Assembly (NCBI GenBank): GCA_963989245.1
Contig: OZ022340.1
Coordinates: 33,002,710 to 33,066,709, forward strand
Direction of reading: 5' to 3'
Source of the DNA: Nansenia antarctica
Taxonomy: Eukaryota; Chordata; Actinopteri; Argentiniformes; Microstomatidae
DNA length: 64,000 nucleotides
The notes under the pieces are model-generated. The model saw nothing but the letters and a program-made list of their open reading frames with translations. It did no database searches and was not told where the DNA came from. Positions 34,196 to 45,180 of this stretch are shown here, one piece after another; within the stretch, counting starts at the first letter, position 1, and each line of letters opens with the position of its first letter. The position numbers and the translations under genes were made by a program.

Positions 34196-34229
34196 CCTGA
34201 GTAAGGTCAGAAGACCGCAACGCGTCGGC
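34196..34229 (+). ncRNA. Decayed hammerhead ribozyme motif of a Penelope-like element
   Basis: CCTGAGTA, a stem GGTC/GACC around an AGAA loop (34,205-34,216), then GCAACGCGTCGGC. The layout matches the hammerhead core (CTGATGA, stem II, GAAAC), but CTGAGTA and GCAAC replace the required bases, so self-cleavage is unlikely. Confidence 0.6.
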
Positions 34230-34263
34230 ATAGCCACTCCTAATAAAGGCTTTAATTTTTGCT

Positions 34264-35008
34264 ACAATAAGAGTGCCTTGGTTCCCCTTTTTTCTTGGAT
34301 ATTACTGCACCTCTCTCCAAAGAGCACCTTATTGGGATTATTACTCTCCAAACAGAAACGCTTCTCTCCTCTGCTTTCTAGTTGTATAGGCTATTGAAGA
34401 AAATAATAAGTGCGATTGCAAAATAAACTAGATGAGACCACCTCGGCCGAACGCGTCATGGAATGTATTGGAGTGCAATACCCTCCTAGGGTAGGTCTAA
34501 GGAGATAGATGAATGTAAATATTATTTTAATCTTCTACAACTCACAAGTGTGGACCATGATCTGTGAGTTCAGAAGTACAGTTTAGCCTTGGACAATGTT
34601 TACCTACGCAGTTTAGAAGAGACACTTTGAACTGTGTGGGCACAGTAAAGGGACAACACCACTTGGTATGACACCCCTCATGGTTGAAACTCACTTGATT
34701 TGTATCCTAGAAGTGCTGCTGAGTACAGTGGTAGTAGTGCAGTAGTAGTCTATCATCAGGATAATTAGGATATTAGAAGAATTACAAACACTTAAAAACA
34801 CATAATACATTGAGAGGATTAAATGTTTATTTTGGATAAAATGTGTGGTTCCTTTATCCATAGTATTTCTAAATAAGACAAGTTTAACGTGGGCGCTATA
34901 GAATTCCTTTTATACATACACCCGAGGCAGGTGGGCCATCTTCCACTATAATGTCGTTCACAGAACACAGATGGATTTGGGGCTGTTTGAGGTCAAGTTA
35001 TACAATGT
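34264..35008. other. Non-coding stretch, no gene recognised
   Basis: Continues the Penelope 3' flank, then A/T-rich unique sequence. Confidence 0.5.
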
Positions 35009-35126
35009 ATGAATGAATGAATGAATGGACTTTATTAAACACTGCCCCCTCGTGTTCAATATGTGTTACAATGACGCACAGACCATTACAGTCAACACGG
35101 AATGGACAGCATAGGTGCAGGGAATT
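35009..35126 (-). mobile_element. LINE-like 3' tail in reverse
   Basis: (GAAT)n then GGACTTTATTAAACACTGCC: a reversed AATAAAGTCC(ATTC)n end, like the LINE ends at 51.9 kb and 58.3 kb but a different family. Confidence 0.45.
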
Positions 35127-35134
35127 CTCTGAAC

Positions 35135-35298
35135 CGGGGGAGGCTAGTGGAAGTTGACATCGGAGGACGAGCTCATTGTAATGCATGGAATGAAATAAGG
35201 GATGGAATCATGATACCAACCATTCCTTATTCCATTAGATATACATGTATTACAATGAGCCCGTCCTCCGACGTCGACCTCCATGTCTGCCTCCCCTG
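35135..35298. mobile_element. Short hAT-type MITE, 164 bp
   Basis: Ends CGGGGGAGGC and GCCTCCCCTG are inverted. CTCTGAAC at 35,127-35,134 and 35,299-35,306 is an exact 8-bp duplication. The inner arms hold CTCATTGTAAT and ATTACAATGAG, making a foldback. The sequence resembles a repeat frequent in salmonid-type genomes. Confidence 0.88.
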
Positions 35299-35924
35299 CT
35301 CTGAACCTATTTAAAGTCAGTTATCTGAACAAAAAAATTACTTGAAAGACAAAATCTTATTCAAACATTTATTTGATCCAATTCTTTGGAATGTAGTAGT
35401 CATTGAGTCAGAGACAACAGAGACGGGCTGGGTGTTGGGGCTGACTGCAGAGTAGAGGGGATGGTCAGTCAGAGTAGTAACATTACTTCAGTCTTTAAGG
35501 CCTCACTGCTTTTACTTAGTTATTTTCTCCTCTTGTTTTAATATCTGAGACAGCGAATTACAGAAGCAGTATTGAAAATAAAACTTTTTGGGGGGGTAGA
35601 AAAAGAATGGCACATACATTTTGTGACGGTACAAAAACACAAGGTGATATCATATAACATAGCAGGTAAATAAAACATGACGTTATTAGAGACGTGTATA
35701 GCTTTTTCCAATAATGAAAAACATCTCTAATTGTACATTTCAGCCTCATATCATTTCATCTGAAACCATATAAAAAGAATAAACCATAACACTGTCTTTT
35801 CCTTCTCTCTTTTTCACAATTCGATATCATAAAACACATAGATCTTTTAAATATATCAGTGCAACATTGTTTTTACATCTAGTGCTGCAGCATCCTTTCT
35901 TCATGAGGTTCACACCAATCAGGG

Positions 35925-36541
35925 TTGGGGTCAATTCAATTAAAATTAGTCAATTCAGGAAGTAAACTGCAATTCCAATTCCAAATGTCCTCTATCCTTT
36001 TCAAAAGAACAGCAACATGAAAGAAAGAACAGCAACATGACCCGCTCACTAATCCCCCCCTACCCCCACTCCCACTTGAGAACCCAGGTCAGAACCCTCC
36101 AGGAGGAGGGTGAACAAGGTATGCGGTCAGCTCTAGGCCTGACTCAGGGAAGAGGACACCCCTGCCTTGCATAGTCCCGTGGGCTGCGCCATTTAAACAA
36201 TCAGGCAATTCTCATGATTGGGCATGGGACACAAGCTCAGGCTTGATCACCCTGTAGCTGGCCGCCTTAGATGAGGGTGTCTAGTGTTGAAAAGGCCGAA
36301 ACACCCCATGATTCAAAGGTACTCTACTGACGATGTGTCCCGAAATTTAACATCCTTCCCATGTCTGAGATACAGCTCCCATGCCACTCTCAACATCAAG
36401 GCAAACCTCATGTGCGTACCATCCATTGGCACAATGGACAGTATAACATCACGTCCCGTGTTTCATGATTCCAATGAGGAACATTTAAGAACTGGAATTT
36501 CAGTGAACTGCCTAAATTGAATGAAATTGAATGGACCCCAA
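35925..36541. mobile_element. Non-autonomous element with long inverted ends
   Basis: TTGGGGTCAATTCAATT at 35,925 and AATTGAATGGACCCCAA ending at 36,541 are the tips of imperfect inverted arms of about 60 bp that also share a GGAAGTAAACTG-type block. No coding sequence. Superfamily unassigned. Confidence 0.7.
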
Positions 36542-36746
36542 TGCTGACACCAATAACATTAGGCCTTTAACGTTATGTGACATACGGATACTAAAAAAGC
36601 TAAAAGCAGAACAACAAAACATGTTTACCTACTCGGAAGGACAGTAAAAACAGAGGGCGAAACACAGAAGCTCTAAACGGCCATAAGGAATTAATAATTA
36701 CACATCACATCCACTGATTACTGGGGGTCCGTGTTGTTTCTGCCGT

Positions 36747-38336
36747 TTACAGTCCAGTTGTCTGATAGTAATTCACATCATTTTCATTGTGATGAGGTAG
36801 GACATTTGGACTTTCCTGCTGATCTAAAGCTTTACTGGCTTCTGTTAAACTGCATTTTGAGAGGTGTGGGATCTGTGTTGACAATGCTCTCTGTTTGGCA
36901 GGATCACAAGGCAATTCCTTGTTTCTGTTGGACTCCCAGGAGGTCTCCTTCACACTTAATTATTTTTTCTCTTGGCAGGGGCCAACATAGGCCCTGTGGT
37001 TTCACTCTTGCCCCTCTTTCTCTTCCCAGGGCTGGGTTCAAAGAGGATCTGAACATTAGTCTTTGAGGGCAAGTTGAGCAAAAGAGGCCTTTGTGGGTTG
37101 TTAACTGGAGAAAAGTAGTCCTCAAACGCTCCATCATCTTCATTGGGACAGGAAGAAGCATTCACTGAGTCACTTGAGAGAGCAAAGGACCGTGCGGACA
37201 GAGATGCAGAAATACTACAAGCATCTTTATTTGTGGTTGATTTACTTTCTATGGGGGACTGCACTGTATGTTTTTTGTTGACTGATGGTAATCCTTTTGC
37301 TTTGTTACTTCTGCTTGATCGTCTTGAGTTTCCTGGAACAGCCATGTCAAAGGTAAACACACTCTTGCTACCATCAGGACTCTCTGAAGAAATTTGTTTC
37401 TTGACTCCAGCTCTTTTGATTTTGGTCAACCTAGGCTTTTTGTCTTGTTTTATGCCTTCGTCTTCAGCTGATAAAGCAGGGAAAGGAATTGGATCTAATG
37501 ATTTTGGTCTCGACACATCACTGCAAGGTGACAACCACTGGTCGTTCTTGTGCAGGGATTTTCCAGGACAGTTGTCACTAGTGTCTTCTTGTTGCTTCTT
37601 TCCATCTTTCTTCTGAGCAAGACTGAGTACCAACATATGGGTCATCAGAATCTGTATCCAGCTGGGAGTTGTGTGATGGTGTATTCCCAAGAGAAGGCTC
37701 GAGTTCAGGTGATAATCTGGACTCTGCCATCTCTGAAGCTGTGGGAGAGAGGTTCTCCCTTCTCTCTCTCATCTCTTTCAGTCGCTGTGCCATGGTGTCA
37801 GACACTTTCAGCAGAGGGCTGTAGACTATTCCATTCTCGTGATCAATGATGAAAATGGACACATCTGTAAAAAAAGGTGACGACGGCACTGGATGAAGCT
37901 CTTTCATGATCTTGTCCAGTTTTTTCTTCATGCGTGTGTCATTTTCGGGGGTCAGCACGGGGAGGTCTTTTGGCTGCATAGAACGATGTGCCCTTCTCTT
38001 GAGCGCAGGACTGGCTTCATCATTGAAGGCAGGATTCAGCTCTTCATCCACATGTTCACCGTCATCTTTACATCTGGCCACCCAGAGAACAGATACAAGC
38101 CTCACACCAGTCTTCTGGGCTTTATCCCATGTGGCTGGATGGCCGTGTTGAAAGACCACATGGGTGACTCGCTTATTTAAGCTTTTTGTCACCTCAGCTC
38201 CCATATCGCACAGCTGCTGGATGATGGACTTTGAGTAATTCTCCGTTTTGCTTCTGGACCACACATCAACATAGGCCACAACATCTTTAAGGATGGCAGC
38301 AGAGTTGCTGTTTGTGGTCATCTTATTCACATTCAC
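36747..38336 (-). pseudogene. mcph1: Intron-free microcephalin (mcph1) copy
   Basis: Minus-strand frame from ATG 38,321 (or 38,336) encodes AAILKDVVAYVDVWSRSKTE, then QQLCDMGAEVTKSLNKRVTH and WDKAQKTGVRLVSVLWVARC: the N-terminal BRCT domain. The conserved MQPKD and REN-LSPT segments follow. The frame breaks near 37,600 and continues in another (37,690-36,956, e.g. DYFSPVNNP), and a third frame near 36,950 carries it to 36,747. The family gene has many introns across this region; none is seen here, so this is probably a processed copy. The central part ends without the C-terminal BRCT pair. Functional Mcph1 acts in DNA damage response and chromosome condensation. Confidence 0.85.
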
Positions 38337-38610
38337 CTAGGATTCTATTTCAGCAAGATTAACTCGAGTTGCAAACATTGTTCGAGCGATGTATGCTAAC
38401 CATTGTTGTTTTTTTGTAACTTGACAATACCTGTGCTGTAAAAAAAAAAGTTGTGTATTAGGGCTGTCTTAAATACTTCGAAGCTTCAAAGCTTCGTTCG
38501 ATGGGCACGGGATTCGAACGGGAAAATAAAATTTGAATATTCGGAAAAAAAAATAAATCTGTGTTGAAAGATTCTCTGTGTTGAAAACAACAAGGACGTG
38601 TGCAGCAGAC

Positions 38611-40424
38611 ATGTCGAAGAAGTCATCAGGCGTGTGGTTACACTTTAAAATATGCAAAGACAACACCCAAAAAGCCGAGTGGCAGATATGCCAGAAGAAA
38701 TTGGCATATCACAACTCTACAACGAGTTTGTCAAATCACCTAAAAAACGTAAGTATCGCTGTACACGACGCCACACAACACATTAATAAGGCTATGCCTA
38801 TGCTATGGCTCGTTGTGTTACCAAGTTGGCTAATTGAATTGTAATCATCTGCTTTTGTAGGTGCATTGTCTGAAAAAAAACGGATGCTTCAACGTCAGCC
38901 GACACCTCACGACAAACAACCATTGGTGACACGCTGACTAAGAAGCTTACGGAAAGCAGAAAGCAAGCCATAAGCAAGGCTTTAGTTTCGTTTATTGCGG
39001 AAGACATGAGACCTATAAATATCGTGCAAGGGAAAGGGTTTAAACGCCTAATCGAAACACTGGAGCCAGCGTATACTTTGCCGACACGAGGCTCTCTCCT
39101 ATGCGCTTACAGATCAGCACAGATGCATACGGGATGAAGTGCGCAGCGACATTGAGAAGTGCTCTGCAATTAGTTTCACAACGGATATATGGACCAGTCT
39201 ACAGATGGAAGCGTACATGACGGTGACAGCTCATATGATAAATAATGACTGGGGAATGAAGAACTGTGTGTTAGAGACCAAGTCAATGGAGGAGAGTCAC
39301 ACAGCTGAAAATATTGCACAGAGACTTGGAGAGGCGGTCGATGCATATGCTATACCTGCAGAGAAAAGAGTTGCAGTTGTGCACGACAATGCTGCTAATA
39401 TGATTCTGTGCACTCAGAAGCTGCAGGAGGAGGAGGCGTGGGGGACTGTCAGGGGGGTGCGCTGTGCTGGACACACACTTCAGCTTTGCGTTAATGCAGC
39501 ACTAAGACACGACCCTGTACACCGTACCGTGGCTGCTGCAAGGCGACTTGTGGCGCACTTTAAGAAAAGTGCGAAAGCAACTGCGGCGTTAAAAGAAAAA
39601 CAGAACGTACAACAAGTTTCAAACCACAAACTCATCCAAGAAGTCGCAACACGCTGGAACTCGACGTGTTTCATGCTGGAGCGTCTTCTCGAACAACGGT
39701 GGCCCATTTCAGCTGTCCTGTCTGACCCAATCGTCACCAAAAGAGCTGACCGATCACTGGACCTGACAACAGCCCAGTGGGTCATCGCAGAGGAAACTGT
39801 TGCCATGCTTAAGCCCTTCATCACTCTGACTGAACTCTTGTCAAAAGAAGAAAATGTGTCCTTGTCTGCAGTAGCGCCAATGCTGACAAATTTGAAAAAA
39901 AGACATCTAGAGCAAGATGACGACAGTGACAGTCCCACCACAAAAGCTCTGAAAAGTAAATTGGTGGAGGAAATTGATAGAAGGTGGCGACTTTCAGACG
40001 CGACTGAAGCTACTGGCCTCAGCGCAGCCACTGACCCCCGCTTCAAGCAATTAAGCTGGCTATCCGACGAGGAAAAGGAACATGTGTACACGGAGGTGAT
40101 TACGTTGGCTGAGCGCCTGGCACCGCCACCAACTTGTGTTGTTCGTGTCGTTCAATGAGAAACAGGATCTTTTTGTAACTTTTATTAACGTGCTCCGTTT
40201 ACATCAACTGCATCTACCTAGTACCTATTAGTTCTTCTGCCCTCGCTACCACCACATCATCTCCGGTCATGTCCTATAACAAGGACCTCTACTGACACCT
40301 AGTGGTAGGAGTATCCAATCATCACACAACTGACGATGACGGGGATGAAGGAGGCAGTGAGTCGGCTTCAGCGGAAAAGAGGCGTAAAACGGACAGAGAG
40401 AGAGAATGCGACCTCCTTCTGTCT
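38611..40424 (+). pseudogene. ZBED-like hAT transposase, inactivated
   Basis: The BED finger has tryptophan where the first zinc cysteine belongs (KAEWQICQKK). The next segment (about 38,860-39,140) has several frame changes. 39,139-40,158 is open for 339 residues with the RNase H-like core: FTTDIWTSLQ, VVHDNAANMI, RCAGHTLQLCV and VATRWNSTCFML. A 192-bp solo LTR cuts the end, and LINE sequence replaces the C-terminus. Confidence 0.85.
40135..40326 (-). mobile_element. Solo LTR, 192 bp, inside a transposase gene
   Basis: TGTGTTGTTCG...AATCATCACA with TG/CA ends and the exact 5-bp duplication CAACT at 40,130-40,134 and 40,327-40,331. The minus strand holds TTAATAAAAGTT as a likely polyadenylation signal. 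Removing it restores one reading frame across the site. Confidence 0.88.
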
Positions 40425-41960
40425 ATGGATGTCCAAGATCTCCAGCCTCAACGACTACAGGCCAATCGCTCTGACATCTGTGGCCATGAAGGCGTATGAG
40501 CGCATCGTCCTCTCCTACAGTCCTGCAGTGAGGAGCTGGCTGAGGCCTGGTGTCCTATCTTCCAGAAGTCTTTGGACTCTCACACTGTTCCGTCCATCTG
40601 GAAAGACGCTATCATTATTCCTGTTCCTAAGAAGGCTAGCTGCAAGGAAAATAATGACCTGCGACCAGTCGCTTTGACTTCTGTTGTAATGAAATGTTTT
40701 GAAAAATTCATTATATGTAAAGTGAAAAATGCAGTCTGTTGCTCTCTGGACGTAATACAGGTACAGATGATGCAACCTCAGCCATGGTGCACTTCATATC
40801 TCAGCACTTAGAGGACCCTACCTCCTATGTCCGACTCCTATTTGTTGATTTCAGTTCTGCTTTTAACACGATACAGCCGCACCTTTTAATTGAGAAGTTA
40901 AATGGGCTTAATGTCCCCCCCCTCATTATAAAATGGTATCACTCCTTTTTAACTAACCGCACACAGCGGGTCAGTGTTAATGGCACTCTTTCGGAACCCA
41001 GAACCATAAGCACTGGTGCTCCACAGGGTATAGTCAGTTCCCCTGTGCTCTTTACTTTATACACAAACGAGTGCAGAAGCACCTACCCTAGCAATCGCAT
41101 CATAAAATTCTCGGATGACACTGCCATCCTTGCTTTAATTAAAAAGGACAGTGACCTAATTGACTATTATTCTGAAATCCAGAGGTTTGTTAAATGGTGT
41201 GATGTTAACTGTCTGGTTTTAAATGTTAAGAAGACTGAGGAGATGGTGTTCGACCCCAGAGGTGTTGGGGACCACAGGCCTGTGGTCATCCACAAACAAC
41301 CCATCTCTCAGGTCGCCTCTTACAAGTATCTTGGGGTTTTCATTGACAACTCACTCACCTGGAGCACTCATGTAGACAGCCTTTGTAGCAGATTACAACA
41401 ACGACTACACTTCCTACGCCGTCTTAGAGTTCATGGTGTTGACCAAAAATGTATGCTACTCTTTTACCAGTCTGTCTTAGAGAGTCTCATCAGATACGGC
41501 ATTACATCTTGGTTTGGTAACCTATCTGTACAACTAAGGTCCAAACTGGTCCGACTGATACAGACTGCATGGAAGATCATAGGGGTGAAAGACCACTCAT
41601 CCCTGCAGTCTATTTTTGAACAGGCTACTCTCAGACAGGCTGATAGAATTCTCATGAATCCCTCCCATGTCCTACATGCAGAGTATGAACTGCTGCCCTC
41701 TGGGAGGAGGTTCAGAGTCCCCCGCGCTAGACTAAATAGATTTAAAAATTATTTTATTCCTGTTTCTGTTAAACTTTTAAACTGCACCAGATGAATGTGA
41801 ACATATCTTGCTTATCGTTTTATTTCCACTCTTGTTTTAATCAAGGCTGCCTTCTGTTTGTGTATTAACATTCTGTATTGTCTTGTTGCTCTTTGTTGGC
41901 TGCTGTGGGGTGCAAGCCCAATACACATTTCCCAGTGATGGGACAATAAAGTGACTTTTG
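40425..41960 (+). mobile_element. LINE pieces (Rex1/L2-like reverse transcriptase)
   Basis: A short first piece (about 40,437-40,515) encodes SSLNDYRPIALTSVAMKAYE. A second copy begins near 40,523 with CSEELAEAWCPIFQKSL and KKASCKENNDLRPVALTSVV, shifts frame near 40,740, and is then open to 41,794: LLFVDFSSAFNTI, STGAPQGIVSSPVLF, KFSDDTAIL (catalytic SDD instead of ADD), YKYLGVFIDNSLTW. The 3' UTR ends GGGACAATAAAGTGACTTTTG at about 41,938. The same YRPIALTSV motif occurring twice shows two overlapping LINE copies. Confidence 0.85.
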
Positions 41961-41961
41961 A

Positions 41962-42140
41962 CTTTGACTACCTAAAAACCCACACCACCGCCCTGATGGA
42001 CACTTATCAATTTGCCTATCGTGCCAACAGATCTGTTGAGGATGCTGTCAATCTAGCCCTCCATCACACACTACTTCATCTGGAATCACCCAACACCTAC
42101 GCCTGCATCCTATTCATTGACTCAGAAAGTCCAATACTAA
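41962..42140 (+). mobile_element. LINE fragment, reverse transcriptase start
   Basis: Encodes TYQFAYRANRSVEDAVNLAL and NTYACILFID, the stretch just before the FSSAF motif in Rex1-like LINEs, then breaks off. Confidence 0.75.
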
Positions 42141-42418
42141 TATAATACCAATGAGTTGCTCCACCACATCCCTCAGCAGACGCCGTCAGTCACGTCTGAA
42201 TTTACCAACAAATGCGCGTAGGGCGGAACATTATTATATACCACACAAAGTTGGCCAAAAGTTGAGGGTTAAAACTAAAAGTTGAGGGTTAAAAGTTGCG
42301 GGTTTGTCTTCGTAAGGTTTGCAGGCCAACATGTCGAACAACATGCCTGAGCAGGTGGGACCAGGGTGTCCAGGCCGACCGCCATGCTGCCCAGGGTGCT
42401 GCCTTCCCCGGGGGAGAC

Positions 42419-42560
42419 ACTAGCTCTCCCCCCCCCAGTTGCAGAATTAAGTATGTGTTGGTGATATTGTGCAATAATTGTCCACAGTGCTGGATATCTG
42501 TGGATATCTAGGCTGTATGGTGGGGGTCTGTAGTGTGTAAAGCCCAGTATGGTGGGGGTC
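42419..42560. repeat. Direct duplicate of 43,152-43,315
   Basis: TAGCTCTCCCCCCCC through CAGTTGCAGAATTAAGTATG and CTGGATATCTGTGGATATC into the first minisatellite units. The second copy is near-identical and stops after two 32-bp units. Confidence 0.9.
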
Positions 42561-42955
42561 TGTAGTCTGTAAAGCCCAGTATGGTGGGGGTCTGTAGTGT
42601 GTACAGCCCAGTATGGTGGGGGTCTGTAGTCTGTAAAGCCCAGTATGGTGGGGGTCTGTAGTGTGTAAAGCCCAGTATGGTGGGGGTCTGTAGTGTGTAC
42701 AGCCCAGTATGGTGGGGGTCTGTAGTCTGTAAAGCCCAGTATGGTGGGGGTCTGTAGTGTGTAAAGCCCAGTATGGTGGGGGTCTGTAGTGTGTAAAGCC
42801 CAGTATGGTGGGGGTCTGTAGTCTGTAAAGCCCAGTATGGTGGGGGTCTGTAGTGTGTAAAGCCCAGTATGGTGGGGGTCTGTAGTGTGTAAAGCCCAGT
42901 ATGGTGGGGGTCTGTAGTGTGTAAAGCCCAGTATGGTGGGGGTCTGTAGTGTGTA
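42513..42955. repeat. 32-bp minisatellite, about 14 units
   Basis: The unit CAGTATGGTGGGGGTCTGTA plus GTGTGTAAAGCC alternates GTGTGT/GTCTGT and AAAG/ACAG variants. Since 32 is not a multiple of three, each unit shifts frame, yet no minus-strand frame holds a stop; this gives a periodic 32-residue protein over three units. Confidence 0.95.
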
Positions 42956-43060
42956 AACCCGTGTCGGAAGTTCCAAGCCAACATCTTCAACAAGAGTAAA
43001 TGCCAGAATTGCTTCAAACCGAGAGAGTCGCACTCATTGAACGACGAGGATTTAAATCAG
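42956..43060 (+). pseudogene. mprip: mprip-like first-exon remnant
   Basis: Encodes NPCRKFQANIFNKSKCQNCF then KPRESHSLNDEDLNQ and ends at a GTAAAT donor. This is the near-invariant N-terminus of myosin phosphatase Rho-interacting protein, which tethers myosin phosphatase and RhoA to actin. The start codon and first residues are replaced by the minisatellite, with an in-frame TAG close upstream. The following PH-domain exons were not found in the next 20 kb. Probably a relic or an exon separated from its gene. Confidence 0.7.
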
Positions 43061-43151
43061 GTAAATAATAGCAGCTGTATGTTTCGTCGTGATTGTAAAA
43101 TGGTTACTGAGCCGTCGGGTTCTGTCGCCTAGTAAGTGGTACTATTTCAGA

Positions 43152-43315
43152 CTAGCTCTCCCCCCCCAGTTGCAGAATTAAGTATGTGTTGGTGATATTG
43201 TGCAATAATTGTCCACAGTGCTGGATATCTGTGGATATCTAGGCTGTATGGTGGGGGTCTGTAGTCTGTAAAGCCCAGTATGGTGGGGGTCTGTAGTGTG
43301 TAAAGCCCAGTATGT
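43152..43315. repeat. Second copy of the 42.4-kb segment, two minisatellite units
   Basis: Matches 42,419-42,600 with a one- or two-base difference in the C run. It lies just after the mprip-like exon, so the exon sits between duplicates. Confidence 0.9.
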
Positions 43316-44054
43316 ACGAAACTGAAACAAGAGACATCAGGCCAAGTCATGAATGAACAAGCCCTGTAAAACAAACTCTAATGACGGGTCTCTATAGGAC
43401 ACTAGAGTAAATAACAAACAAATGCTCTAAACTAAAGAGTAAGAATAAAAAACATTATTTCTTGGCTGTTAACAATGTAGCCAATTAACTCATCACTTGG
43501 GAGTTGTGTTGTGTGTGTGTGTGTGTGGGGGGGGGGGGCGGTCAGGGGGCAGCTGTGAAAGAGAAATTAGCAGCCAGCTTCACTTTGCTACGGAGAGCCC
43601 TTTTGCCGGGCCTGTACATGGACACCATCTTGAGCGTTGTTAGGGGCTGTGGGGCCTTGGTTACTCCTGTAACCACAGCATTGGTAGGCTGTCTGGCCAG
43701 TCGGTTGTGGTGCAACGTCGCACACGGCAGGGGCGACAACAACCACGTCAGCAGCTTCCTCCGGTCTATCGCTCTCTGTTAGTTATCGAGTTTTAGTTCT
43801 TTGTCGACTGTGTGTTTATATATTTCCCCAACGACGTGTGTTTTTATGTCATTGTTGCTCCAAAAATATGTTTTTTGTATGAGCTACTGTTTGTTTTTTA
43901 CCGTTTTTTATGTATTTTAAATGTTCGGTGTCATGAAGAATCCATGACTGTGAGTTCACCATTGTTCTGGAAAAATATGTGTGTTGTGTGAATTACTTTC
44001 AGTTCTGTGTTTGCTTTCTATAAACATTAACCGACTGGAAAAAAAATATTTAAA
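43316..44054. other. Stretch with an unassigned open frame
   Basis: Holds a GT run and 13 G residues at 43,508-43,540. 43,542-43,742 is open on both strands; the minus frame includes KAPQPLTTLKMVSMYRPGKR. I do not recognise it. Poly-T and poly-A rich after 43,800. Confidence 0.3.
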
Positions 44055-45180
44055 AAAATCATGTGTAGACCAGATTGCAACCCTCCGAATCATAGTTGAG
44101 CAATCATTGGAATGGAACTCTCCATTATACATCAACTTTGTAGACTACGAGAAGGCATTTGACAGTCTCCACAGAAACACCCTCTGGAAATTGCTTCGAC
44201 ACTACGGCATACCAGAAAAGCTTGTCAACATCATGAGGAACTCCTATGAAGGAATGACCTGCAGAGTCATACACAGCGGGCAGCTCACACGAAGCTTCCA
44301 AGTGAAGACCGGAGTAAGGCAAGGCGGTATACTGTCCCCCTTCCTCTTCCTCCTGGCCATCGACTGGATATTGAAGACCACAACGGCACAGAGGAGAAAC
44401 GGGATCCAGTGGACACTCTCAACACAACTGGACGACCTTGCCCTACTATCCCACAGTCGACAACAGATGCAGGAGAAGACGAACATACTGGCAGACACCT
44501 CAACACAACTAGGCTTCAACATCCACCAAGCAAAGACCAAAATACTAAAGATCAACACAAACAACGAAGAACCAGTAAACCTGGAGGGAACAGCACTCGA
44601 GGAAGTAGAATCCTTCACCTACCTAGGTAGCATCATAGACAAGGGTGGCACGGAGGCAGATGTCAGAGCAAGAATCAGCAAGGCAAGGGCCTCATACATC
44701 CAACTAAAGAACATCTGGAGCTCCAAGGTAATCAGTCAGCGGACAAAGATCAGACTCTTCAAATCCAACATCAAGCCAGTACTCCTATACGGATCAGAGA
44801 CGTGGAGGACAACCAAGATCACAATGACTAGAGTGCAGTCATTCATCAACAGATGCCTGAGGCGGATCCTGAACATCCACTGGCCAGATACCATCAGTAA
44901 CAACGATCTCTGGCAGAGAACGGGCGAACAACCAGTGGAAGAACAAATCAAGAGAAGAAGGTGGGGATGGATCGGCCACACACTACGCAAACCAAACACC
45001 AGCACCACCAGACAGGCCCTGAGATGGAACCCCCAAGGCAAAAGGAAGAGGCCGGCCCAAGAACACCTGGCGCAGGGACTTGGAGACAGACATCACACAG
45101 AGTGGACTAACATGGAAACAGCTGGAAAGCAAAGCACAGGACAGAGGACCCTGGCGAACTGTTGTCGACGGCCTATGCTC
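44055..45180 (+). mobile_element. RTE-like LINE, reverse transcriptase to C-terminus
   Basis: FVDYEKAFDSLHRNTLWKLL, then KTGVRQGGILSPFLFLLAID, then QLDDLALLSHS (LDD where most families have ADD), VESFTYLGSIID, LYGSETWRTTK, and the C-terminal RRWGWIGHTLRKP. A frame change near 45,055 is followed by TWKQLESKAQDRGPWRTVVD in another frame. 5'-truncated; the clade is my best guess. Confidence 0.8.

Larger units (their letters stand above)
32889..34263 (+). mobile_element. Penelope-like retroelement, 5'-truncated
   Basis: The first frame (to 33,104) encodes the end of the reverse transcriptase (NFLDLKIIKTDKGSLHTTIY) and then stops. The next frame (33,101-33,967, 288 residues) carries the linker and a GIY-YIG endonuclease, with a CX2CX5C-type cluster (CGHCNYCQHM), then VVYRLECGCGCFYVGRTKRR and the catalytic RDRFAEH region. 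The 3' UTR contains a decayed hammerhead motif and CCTAATAAAGGC. The reverse transcriptase palm is missing, so the copy is dead. Confidence 0.9.
38459..40424 (+). mobile_element. ZBED-type hAT transposon, 3' part lost
   Basis: Starts TAGGGCTGTCTTAAAT. A BED finger exon begins MSKKSSGVWLHFKICKDN, and a GTAAGT donor follows at 38,750. The body runs 38,940-40,134, and a solo LTR interrupts it at 40,135. The remainder (to about 40,424) is acidic and then joins LINE sequence, so the dimerisation domain and right terminus are gone. Confidence 0.8.

Noticed and set aside
36143..36300. Possible gene between MITE and mcph1 copy
   Set aside because: Inside the 35,925-36,541 inverted-repeat element; no conserved protein.
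42275..43033. Minus-strand frame with YWALHTTDPHH repeats
   Set aside because: Driven by the 32-bp minisatellite; no conserved domain.
43504..43782. 92-residue plus frame and 66-residue minus frame
   Set aside because: No recognisable family; begins in a GT/G microsatellite. Kept only as an unassigned stretch.
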